Below, in pieces: positions 9,017-15,835 of a DNA stretch of 45,456 bases. Source of the stretch: Ruminococcaceae bacterium UBA4871 (lineage in GTDB: Bacteria > Bacillota > Clostridia > Oscillospirales > Acutalibacteraceae). Every line of letters begins with the position of its first letter. The first letter of the stretch is position 1. The DNA lies in NCBI GenBank assembly GCA_002399445.1, contig DHDR01000012.1:1631-47086 (forward strand), in the 5' to 3' direction. The position numbers and the translations under genes were made by a program. The notes under the pieces are model-generated. The model worked only from the letters and a program-made list of their open reading frames with translations, did not search any database and had not been told where the DNA came from.

Positions 9017-9045
9017 TTGACAAATTCAAAAAGCTGTAGTATGAT
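9017..9045 (+). promoter_or_regulatory. Promoter of tRNA-Gly
   Basis: Perfect TTGACA (9017-9022), 17-base spacer, TATGAT (9040-9045); the predicted start of transcription is about 13 bases before the mature tRNA. Confidence 0.85.
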
Positions 9046-9064
9046 ATACCTTGCAGTCGCAAAT

Positions 9065-9140
9065 GCGAACGTAGCTCATTTGGTAGAGCGCCACCTTGCC
9101 AAGGTGGAGGTAGCGAGTTCGATCCTCGTCGTTCGCTCCA
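9065..9140 (+). tRNA. tRNA-Gly (anticodon GCC)
   Basis: The 76-base cloverleaf includes an encoded CCA. The acceptor GCGAACG pairs with CGTTCGC, the D-arm is GCTC/GAGC, the anticodon stem is CCACC/GGTGG around the loop TTGCCAA (anticodon GCC), and the T-loop is TTCGATC. The discriminator base is T, as common for glycine tRNAs. It is a single-gene unit with its own consensus promoter and terminator. Confidence 0.97.
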
Positions 9141-9153
9141 TCACGTTTTTCAG

Positions 9154-9188
9154 GCCGCGTATCTCTGATAGGTACGCGGCTTCTTTAT
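9154..9188 (+). terminator. Terminator of tRNA-Gly
   Basis: GCCGCGTA (9154-9161) pairs with TACGCGGC (9173-9180), followed by TTCTTTAT. Confidence 0.85.
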
Positions 9189-9284
9189 GTCAAACATGCA
9201 GCATAGCGGAACTGCTATTTTCGGGGAATCTGTATAAGTATTTTTAGGCTGCTCCAGTTCTTTTTACGCACGCTCCGTTTCCAT

Positions 9285-9311
9285 TTGACAGAAACTGTGT
9301 TATAATATAAA
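9285..9311 (+). promoter_or_regulatory. Promoter of the typA operon
   Basis: TTGACA (9285-9290) is followed by overlapping -10 candidates in a TATAATATAAA stretch. TATAAA (9306-9311) gives a 15-base spacer; the perfect TATAAT at 9301 would leave only 10. The exact -10 is therefore uncertain. Confidence 0.55.
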
Positions 9312-9329
9312 AGTTTGAGGGAAAGAGCG

Positions 9330-9372
9330 GCAGCTTTGCTGCAGCTGCGAAGATTTTCGCAGAAGTTGCTGC
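9330..9372 (+). promoter_or_regulatory. Tandem hairpins in the typA leader
   Basis: GCAGC-TTT-GCTGC (9330-9342) is followed directly by CTGCGAA-GATT-TTCGCAG (9345-9362). A further GCTGC at 9368-9372 could pair with the GCAGC copies instead, so alternative folds are possible. The function is unknown. Confidence 0.4.
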
Positions 9373-9409
9373 ATCTTTTCGGAATCTGATTACAAAGAGG
9401 TATGCAAAA

Positions 9410-11230
9410 ATGGATACAAGAAATGAATTACGCAATGTTGCCATCATCGCTCATGTTGACCACGGAAAAACAACGCTGGTTGACCAGTTGCTGCGGCAGA
9501 GCGGCGTTTTTCGAAGCAATGAGGAAGTCGAAGAACGTGTGATGGATTCCAATGATTTGGAACGTGAGCGCGGCATTACGATTCTGTCTAAAAATACTGC
9601 TGTCATGTATAACGGCGTAAAAATCAATATTGTCGATACTCCCGGCCATGCGGATTTTGGCGGCGAAGTTGAGCGTATCCTGATGATGGTCGATGGCGTT
9701 CTTTTACTGGTTGATGCTTTTGAAGGCTGTATGCCGCAGACACGCTTTGTCCTGAAAAAGGCACTGGCTCTTGGCAAGCGGCCCATTGTTGTCGTGAATA
9801 AAATTGACCGTCCAGGTGCCCGCCCGGCAGAAGTTGTCGACGAAGTGCTGGATCTGTTTATTGAACTTGGAGCTAACGATGACCAGTTGGATTTTCCTGT
9901 GGTTTATGCTTCTGCCCGTGATGGTTATGCCATGAACAAGCCGGATGAAAAAGGGAAGGACATGAAGCCGCTGTTTGATGCAATTCTCAAATATATTCCC
10001 GCTCCGAAAGGCAACTTGAACGGTCCTGCACAAGTTTTGTTTAGCAACATAGATTATGATGACTATGTTGGCCGTATTGGCATTGGACGTGTAGAACGCG
10101 GACAAATTCATGTGAATGATATGATGACGTTGTGCCACCGTGATGGAACAACTCATACGGAACGTGTGATGAAGCTGTATCAATTTGAAGGCTTGAAGCG
10201 CGTTGAGACGGAAGAAGCAAAGCTGGGTGATATTATCGCTGTTTCCGGTATGCCGGATTTAAATATTGGTGAAACCGCCTGCGATCCGGAACATCTGGAC
10301 CCGCTGCCGTTTGTCAAGATTGATGAGCCGACGGTTTCTATGATGTTTATGGTGAACAACAGCCCGTTTGCCGGCCGAGAGGGTAAGTTTGTCACTTCCC
10401 GTAATCTGCGTGACCGTTTAGCGAAAGAAATTCAAACAAATGTGGCTTTGCGTGTGGAAGAAACAGATTCTGCGGATACTTTCAAGGTTTCCGGACGCGG
10501 CGAACTGCATTTGTCTATCCTGATTGAAGAAATGCGGCGCCAAGGCTATGAATTTCAGGTTTCCAGTCCGGTTGTTATCTATAAAGACATGAATGGCAAG
10601 CGCTGTGAGCCGATAGAGCTTTTGATGATTGAAGTGCCGGATAATTATGTAGGTGCTGTTATGGAAAAACTTGGCTCTCGTAAAGCAGAACTTGTCAATA
10701 TGAGTACACGGGATAACGGCATGACGCATGTGGAATTCCGTATTCCTGCCCGTGGACTGATGGGCTATCGTCAGCAATTCCTAACGGATACCAATGGAAA
10801 CGGCATTATGAATAGTGTATTTGACTCCTATGAGCCGTATAAAGGCGAGATTATTGTTCGGAATACCGGAAGCCTGGTCGCTTTTGAAACCGGTATCTCC
10901 ACCGGATACGGCCTTTGGTATGCACAGGACCGCGGCCGTTTGTTCATTGGGCCTGGCACAGAAGTTTATGAGGGCATGATTGTCGGTGTCAGCCCCAAAA
11001 GTGATGACATTGCCGTTAACGTCTGCAAAAAGAAGCACGTCACCAACACCCGCGCATCTGGTGCAGATGAAGCGCTGAAGTTGACACCGCCCAGCATCCT
11101 TAGTTTGGAGCAATGTCTTGAATTCATCCAAGAGGATGAATTGCTTGAAGTAACGCCGAAGTCTCTGCGCATGCGCAAGAAAATTCTGAATAAAGAACAG
11201 CGCATGAAGCAAATGAATAAAAAGAAATAA
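9410..11230 (+). CDS. typA: Translational GTPase TypA/BipA
   Basis: This 606-residue protein belongs to the EF-G-like family of ribosome-associated GTPases, which support ribosome assembly and growth under stress or cold. GTPase motifs are intact: AHVDHGKTT (residues 14-22), ERGITI (switch I), DTPGHADFGGEV (G3) and NKIDRPGA (G4). Domain II, an EF-G III/V-like region and the BipA-specific C-terminal domain (ending in a lysine-rich tail) follow, giving the usual full length. The start ATG 9410 has AGAGG nine bases upstream. The next gene begins 19 bases after the stop, before any terminator, so the two probably form an operon. Confidence 0.97.
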   Translation: MDTRNELRNVAIIAHVDHGKTTLVDQLLRQSGVFRSNEEVEERVMDSNDLERERGITILSKNTAVMYNGVKINIVDTPGHADFGGEVERILMMVDGVLLLVDAFEGCMPQTRFVLKKALALGKRPIVVVNKIDRPGARPAEVVDEVLDLFIELGANDDQLDFPVVYASARDGYAMNKPDEKGKDMKPLFDAILKYIPAPKGNLNGPAQVLFSNIDYDDYVGRIGIGRVERGQIHVNDMMTLCHRDGTTHTERVMKLYQFEGLKRVETEEAKLGDIIAVSGMPDLNIGETACDPEHLDPLPFVKIDEPTVSMMFMVNNSPFAGREGKFVTSRNLRDRLAKEIQTNVALRVEETDSADTFKVSGRGELHLSILIEEMRRQGYEFQVSSPVVIYKDMNGKRCEPIELLMIEVPDNYVGAVMEKLGSRKAELVNMSTRDNGMTHVEFRIPARGLMGYRQQFLTDTNGNGIMNSVFDSYEPYKGEIIVRNTGSLVAFETGISTGYGLWYAQDRGRLFIGPGTEVYEGMIVGVSPKSDDIAVNVCKKKHVTNTRASGADEALKLTPPSILSLEQCLEFIQEDELLEVTPKSLRMRKKILNKEQRMKQMNKKK

Positions 11231-11249
11231 GCATTGTAAGGAAATGCCT

Positions 11250-12137
11250 ATGAAACCAATCGTTATTTTGGATTTAGAGTGGAATGGGACTTACAGCAAG
11301 CGGCTTAAAGGCTTTATTAACGAAATCATCGAATTCGGTGCGGTGAAAACCGATAGCCACTTGCAGCCTGCCGATACCTTTTCATTATTTGTGCGTCCTC
11401 AGGTAGGAAAAAAAATCAGTGGAAAAATTGCAACACTTACCAGCATTACAGATGAGGAGCTGGAACATGGCTGGCAGTTTATGCAGGTTGTCAGCCGCTT
11501 CCGAAAATGGGCCGGAGATTGTATCCTGATGACATGGGGAACTTCCGATATCCTTACGCTGATTGAAAATTGCCGCTATTTCAGTGGAACGGACAGAATT
11601 CCGTTTTTGACAGACTATGTTGATTTACAGGCTTACTGTGAGAAACAAATGTCCTATCGAAAAGGGAAGCAGATTGGCTTATCCACGGCAGCGCAGCTGT
11701 TACAGATTGATGTGGCACCATTTGACCACCACCGCGCTTTGGATGACAGCTTACTTTCCCTGCAATGCCTGCGGAAGCTGTATGCAGAAAATACCCTGCA
11801 GGCATTTTTGCAGGATGCCACAAAATCGGAATTTTATAATCGTATGGAGTTTCGCACGGTTACTTTGTGTGACATTGAAAATCCCTTGCTCAAAAATGCG
11901 GATTGGTCTTTCTGTTGTCCCGTTTGCGGGCATCCTGCGGAAAAAGATGATGACTGGGTGATGCGGAATAAAAGTTTTCGTGCAGTGTTTCACTGCCCGG
12001 CTTGTAAGAAAAAATTTTATGGCCGTATGCAGTTTAAATTAAAATATGAAGGCTTATCTGTACGTAAATCGGTGCATCGGTTCGAGGAAGAACCGAAAAA
12101 GCAGGAAGTGCAGGGAAAGTCGTCCACTTCCGTATAA
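11250..12137 (+). CDS. DEDDh-type 3'-5' exonuclease with C-terminal zinc ribbon
   Basis: The 295-residue protein starts with an exonuclease domain of the DnaQ/KapD class: DLEWN (Exo I, residues about 8-12), a central Asp in the WGTSD region (Exo II), and HHRALDD with the catalytic His and Asp (Exo III) near residue 165. The C-terminal part (about 215-260) carries two CPxC pairs, CPVCG and CPACK, as expected for a zinc ribbon that could bind nucleic acid. The substrate, DNA or RNA, is not evident. ATG 11250 is preferred over ATG 11244 because TAAGGA (11237-11242) is seven bases away from the former but almost abuts the latter. It is cotranscribed with typA and ends at a strong terminator. Confidence 0.85.
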   Translation: MKPIVILDLEWNGTYSKRLKGFINEIIEFGAVKTDSHLQPADTFSLFVRPQVGKKISGKIATLTSITDEELEHGWQFMQVVSRFRKWAGDCILMTWGTSDILTLIENCRYFSGTDRIPFLTDYVDLQAYCEKQMSYRKGKQIGLSTAAQLLQIDVAPFDHHRALDDSLLSLQCLRKLYAENTLQAFLQDATKSEFYNRMEFRTVTLCDIENPLLKNADWSFCCPVCGHPAEKDDDWVMRNKSFRAVFHCPACKKKFYGRMQFKLKYEGLSVRKSVHRFEEEPKKQEVQGKSSTSV

Positions 12138-12151
12138 ATCTATTATGCGGG

Positions 12152-12177
12152 AAAAGCTGCCGCAAGGCAGCTTTTTT
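12152..12177 (+). terminator. Terminator of the typA operon
   Basis: AAAAGCTGCC (12152-12161), loop GCAA, GGCAGCTTTT (12166-12175) and a T run: a textbook rho-independent terminator. Confidence 0.92.
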
Positions 12178-12228
12178 ATGTTTTATCTGTTGGGTACAAA
12201 GCACTTTCATTTTTACGGAGGTATTTAT

Positions 12229-13065
12229 ATGGAAAATAATATAGAAAATATGATATTGTGTGAGAAGGATGAAATTCCTTTTTTGCAGTTGCCGTCTTTT
12301 CAAAAACAGAAATGGCTGCATCACGCATTTGCAACCAGACTTGGCGGTGTGAGTACCGGTATTTTTTCTACCATGAATCTTGGCTTTAACCGTGGCGACA
12401 GCGATGCAAATGTATTGGAGAATTACCGCCGGTTTTGTGCTGCTGCCGGATTTGATCTACAGGACCTTGTGGCAACAGCTCAGACGCATCAGACAAATTT
12501 ACTGCGGGTAGGTGCCAAAGACCGCGGCGCAGGAATTTTACGTCCAAAACCGTGGCATGATATTGATGGGCTGGTTACCAATGAACCACATGTTGCCCTT
12601 TGTGTTTATGGAGCAGATTGCGTGCCTATGCTGTTTGCTGATCCCGTCCATCATGCCATAGGAGTTGCACATGCAGGCTGGAGGGGAACGGTTGCCGGAA
12701 TTGCAGCCGCTACGGTTGCAAAAATGAAGCGGGAGTTTGGCACGCAGGCCGGAGATTTACTGGTTGGAATTGGTCCATCCATTGGTCCGTGCTGTTTTGA
12801 AGTGGATACGCCGGTTGCGGAAAAATTTTTGTCCTGTCCTTTTCTTCCTGTGAAGACTTGCGTGGTGAAAAAAGACAATGGAAAATGGAACATTGACTTG
12901 TGGGAAGCAAATGCGCAGATTTTGCGGAAGGCCGGTGTCTGCCACATTGAAAAGGGTATGATTTGCACCAAATGCCATTCCGACCTTCTTTGGTCGCACC
13001 GTGCCACCGGTGGGAAACGCGGCGGAATGTGCGGGATTCTCTGCATTGAGGAGGCAGCACAGTGA
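12229..13065 (+). CDS. pgeF: Peptidoglycan editing factor PgeF / multicopper polyphenol oxidase (YfiH, DUF152) family
   Basis: The 278-residue protein shows the YfiH family motifs: TRLGGVS near the N-terminus, QTHQTN, DIDGLVT, ADCVPMLF, HAGWRGT and GPCCFEV, then CHSD-WSHR near the end. Conserved Cys and His in these motifs form the metal/active site. Relatives have been described as laccase-like oxidases, purine nucleoside phosphorylase/deaminases and as PgeF, which corrects wrong amino acids in peptidoglycan precursors; the true activity here is open. GGAGG (12217-12221) lies seven bases before ATG 12229. No clear promoter is seen in the 50 bases after the preceding terminator. Its stop overlaps the next start by four bases (GTGA). 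Confidence 0.92.
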   Translation: MENNIENMILCEKDEIPFLQLPSFQKQKWLHHAFATRLGGVSTGIFSTMNLGFNRGDSDANVLENYRRFCAAAGFDLQDLVATAQTHQTNLLRVGAKDRGAGILRPKPWHDIDGLVTNEPHVALCVYGADCVPMLFADPVHHAIGVAHAGWRGTVAGIAAATVAKMKREFGTQAGDLLVGIGPSIGPCCFEVDTPVAEKFLSCPFLPVKTCVVKKDNGKWNIDLWEANAQILRKAGVCHIEKGMICTKCHSDLLWSHRATGGKRGGMCGILCIEEAAQ

Positions 13066-13958
13066 TTCTTCAGACTTGTAATCTGTGCCCCAGACAATGT
13101 GGTGCTTTGCGCACCGAGCAAGAGGGAAATGGCTTTTGCCGGATGGGTACGCTTCCGGTTGTGGCACGGGCAGCCTTGCATTATTGGGAAGAACCGTGCA
13201 TCAGTGGAAAGAAGGGAAGTGGTGCCGTCTTTTTTACGGGATGCACCCTGCAGTGTGTTTTCTGCCAGAATTATCAAATCAGTACCCAAAGAGCAGTTGG
13301 CAAAGCGTTGACACCCCGCCAACTTTCCAATCTTTTTTTTCGTCTGATTGATCAGGGGGCCAACAATATTAATCTGGTCAGTGCAACACAGTTTGTGCCC
13401 GCCATTGTTGAGGCATTATCTTTCAAACCGCTTCCTGTGCCCGTTGTTTATAATTCCGGCGGATATGAATCCTTAGAAACCCTGCATATGCTGGATGGAT
13501 TGATACAGATTTATTTGCCGGATTATAAATATCATGACAATCAATTGGCACATCAGCTTTCCGGTGCTTCAGACTATGTGGAGCGATCCCATGCGGCAAT
13601 TCTGGAGATGGAACGGCAGACTGGGCCATGCCAGATGGATGCAAACGGCATTTTGCAAAAAGGGACAATTGTTCGGCACCTGCTGCTGCCTGGGCATACC
13701 AAAAATTCGATCGCTGCGCTCGACTGGCTTGCTGCAAATTTATCCAAAGGAACTTTGGTGAGCCTGATGGGACAGTATACGCCTTGCGGACATGTTTCCA
13801 GCTATCCAGAACTCATGCGCAAAGTGACAGTGCGGGAATATCGAAAAGTTCAGCAGCATTTGTTTGATTTAGGCTTGGATGGGTATGTGCAGGAGCTTTC
13901 TTCTGCCAAGAAAGATTATATCCCTGCCTTTGATCTGACAGGTGTGGAAACAGAATAA
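13062..13958 (+). CDS. PflX-like radical SAM protein (COG1313)
   Basis: The 298-residue protein contains the radical SAM cluster motif Cys61-x3-Cys65-x2-Cys68 (CTLQCVFC) followed by QNY, as in pyruvate-formate-lyase activating enzyme homologues. An N-terminal CNLCPRQCG plus Cys26 may hold a second metal site; this N-terminal pattern is typical for COG1313 (PflX) and separates it from PflA itself. The protein target is unknown. GTG 13062 is the start, with GGAGG nine bases upstream and a four-base overlap with pgeF, so the two are translationally coupled. A joint role with PgeF is suggested by the coupling only. Confidence 0.88.
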   Translation: MILQTCNLCPRQCGALRTEQEGNGFCRMGTLPVVARAALHYWEEPCISGKKGSGAVFFTGCTLQCVFCQNYQISTQRAVGKALTPRQLSNLFFRLIDQGANNINLVSATQFVPAIVEALSFKPLPVPVVYNSGGYESLETLHMLDGLIQIYLPDYKYHDNQLAHQLSGASDYVERSHAAILEMERQTGPCQMDANGILQKGTIVRHLLLPGHTKNSIAALDWLAANLSKGTLVSLMGQYTPCGHVSSYPELMRKVTVREYRKVQQHLFDLGLDGYVQELSSAKKDYIPAFDLTGVETE

Positions 13959-14006
13959 GTCCATTTAACCTGCTTCAAATTTCAAAATTTGTTAATGATA
14001 TTTTTA

Positions 14007-14035
14007 TTGACAGATGATATAATATATATTAAAAT
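14007..14035 (+). promoter_or_regulatory. Promoter of the hemolysin III-like gene
   Basis: Perfect TTGACA (14007-14012), 17-base spacer, TAAAAT (14030-14035), about 45 bases before the start codon. Confidence 0.75.
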
Positions 14036-14081
14036 GATATCTAGTTGTAAATACTACTTATTAAAGGAGCAGGTGGACCTT

Positions 14082-14795
14082 ATGACGAATCATATTCAAT
14101 ATCCTATGCCTGCGGGAACACAACCGTGGGCTGTGCGGGAGCGGCATCGTTCCCGCAGAAGAAAAGTGCTGCAGCTGCCGAGATATTCTGTCCGTGAAGA
14201 AATCTTTAATGGTATTACACATGGTATTGGAGCCATTGGTGCTGTTGCAGCGCTTCTAATTTTGGTACACCGAGCTTCCGGCAGAGAAGAAACAGCCAGT
14301 GTGGGAATCTTCAGCGGAAGCATGATTCTGCTGTATCTGATTTCCTGTTTGTATCACAGCCTGAAAGTGGGAAGAGCTAAAAAAGTTTTTCAGGTGCTTG
14401 ATCATTGTACGATTTATCTGCTGATAGCAGGGACATACACGCCCATTACTCTGCTGGCATTTCCGCACCCAAAGGGAGTTATCCTTTGTGCAGTGACGTG
14501 GTCTGTTGCTGCAATTGGAATTTTAATGAATGCAATTGATATGCGGCGTTTTCGCATTGCTTCCATGGTTTGCTACCTTTGTTTGGGGTGGATGGTTCTT
14601 CTCTTTTTACCAGATATTCTGACAAGCTGCACAAGTTATGAGTTGCTGATGCTTTTTCTCGGCGGCATTTGCTACACGCTGGGTGCGGTCCTGTTTGGTT
14701 TGGGTACCAAAATCCCCTATATGCATGGCGTCTTCCATCTTTTTTGTATTGCCGGCAGTATCTTTCACTTTCTGATGATTTATCATTTGCTGTAA
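14082..14795 (+). CDS. Hemolysin III / PAQR family membrane protein
   Basis: The 237-residue protein has about seven hydrophobic segments after a basic, cytoplasmic N-terminus of about 45 residues (RERHRSRRRK). Family motifs are present: EEIFNGITHGIGAIGA at the first membrane segment, LYHSL, LDHCTIYLLIAGTYTP, and HGVFHLFCIAGSIFHF at the end. The conserved histidines match the putative metal site of PAQR receptors. Despite the historical name, a haemolytic role is not established for most bacterial members; membrane homeostasis is the more usual proposal. AGGTGG lies shortly before ATG 14082. Confidence 0.9.
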   Translation: MTNHIQYPMPAGTQPWAVRERHRSRRRKVLQLPRYSVREEIFNGITHGIGAIGAVAALLILVHRASGREETASVGIFSGSMILLYLISCLYHSLKVGRAKKVFQVLDHCTIYLLIAGTYTPITLLAFPHPKGVILCAVTWSVAAIGILMNAIDMRRFRIASMVCYLCLGWMVLLFLPDILTSCTSYELLMLFLGGICYTLGAVLFGLGTKIPYMHGVFHLFCIAGSIFHFLMIYHLL

Positions 14796-14872
14796 TTCTT
14801 TTTGTCTGTTCCACTAAAAATGCATAAGGTCAGCACATTTCCCGTATGGTAAGAAGAAAGGAAGTGTGCATA

Positions 14873-15772
14873 TTGGCTTTTGTCAAACGGAAACTGCGTT
14901 CAGCAGTCGAATTATTAAGTTTGCTGCTTGTGGTGCTGTTGATTTCCGGCAGCCTGCGGTTTTCTTCTGAAGCGGTGCAAACGGCAGCTGAAGTGAAGCC
15001 ATCCGGCATTACACTGCCAATTCTGATGTATCACAGTATGCTGCCGTATTCCGTTATGCATGGAAAATATATTGTTCCGCCGAAACTTTTCGAGCAGGAT
15101 CTGCAGTATCTGCAGAAAGAAGGATATACGTCCGTTAATATTCAGGATTTAATTCATTATGTGAATGGAAGAGGAAATCTTCCGTCTAAACCTATTCTTT
15201 TGTCTTTTGACGACGGATATTACAATAATTACAAATATGCTTATCCACTGCTGAAAAAGTACAATATGAAAATTGTTCTGGCACCAATTGGCATTTGTAC
15301 TGAGCAATACAGTCAAAAAGAAAAAGACCATGAACGTTATTCCCACGTTACATGGACCGAGCTGAACGAAATGTTGGCAAGTGGATTGGTAGAGGTGCAG
15401 AACCATACTTACAATTTGCATCACAGCGGAAAAGGCCGGATTGGTGCCAGCCGACGCCGGTCTGAAAGTGCTGCGGCTTATCAAAAAATGCTTCAGGACG
15501 ATTTGATGCATGATCAAAATTTGATTTATGAGCATACTGGTGTGCGGATGACTGCTTTTGTGTATCCTTTTGGAGCCATTAGTGAAGCAGCGGCACCGGT
15601 TATTGAACGTCTGGGGTTTCAGGCAACGATGACATGCAGTGAAAAAATGAATTATATTACCCGAGACCCCAAATGTTTATATGGGCTTGGACGCTTTTTG
15701 CGTTCGCCTGAGCTTTCGATGTCTCAGTTGTTTACGAAAAAAATAAAACCAGCTATGCAGAAAGGAAAATAA
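14873..15772 (+). CDS. Membrane-anchored polysaccharide deacetylase (NodB domain)
   Basis: The protein (299 residues from the proposed start) has an N-terminal hydrophobic segment, about residues 10-30, acting as uncleaved anchor or signal. A carbohydrate esterase family 4 domain follows. The metal-binding motifs are visible: LSFDDGY (Asp113-Asp114) and His178-x4-His183. YPFG near residue 230 fits the later active-site motif. It is expected to remove N-acetyl groups from a surface glycan or peptidoglycan outside the membrane. TTG 14873 is preferred because AAAGGAAG lies exactly eight bases upstream; the upstream in-frame ATG at 14846 has no ribosome binding site. The gene ends in a strong shared terminator. 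Confidence 0.9.
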   Translation: MAFVKRKLRSAVELLSLLLVVLLISGSLRFSSEAVQTAAEVKPSGITLPILMYHSMLPYSVMHGKYIVPPKLFEQDLQYLQKEGYTSVNIQDLIHYVNGRGNLPSKPILLSFDDGYYNNYKYAYPLLKKYNMKIVLAPIGICTEQYSQKEKDHERYSHVTWTELNEMLASGLVEVQNHTYNLHHSGKGRIGASRRRSESAAAYQKMLQDDLMHDQNLIYEHTGVRMTAFVYPFGAISEAAAPVIERLGFQATMTCSEKMNYITRDPKCLYGLGRFLRSPELSMSQLFTKKIKPAMQKGK

Positions 15773-15820
15773 TAAAGCGGCCGTCTTTTGCTTGATCTTG
15801 CAAAGGATGGCCGCTTTATT
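15771..15820. terminator. Bidirectional terminator between convergent genes
   Basis: AATAAAGCGGCC (15771-15782) pairs with GGCCGCTTTATT (15809-15820), with further pairing inside (CTTTTGC with GCAAAGG). AT-rich flanks serve both the deacetylase and the P-type ATPase. Confidence 0.9.
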
Positions 15821-15835
15821 TATTGTTAACCAAAA

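Noticed and set aside
8930..9247. 105-codon open frame running through the tRNA-Gly gene
   Set aside because: It covers a promoter, a perfect tRNA and a terminator, so coding use is not credible.
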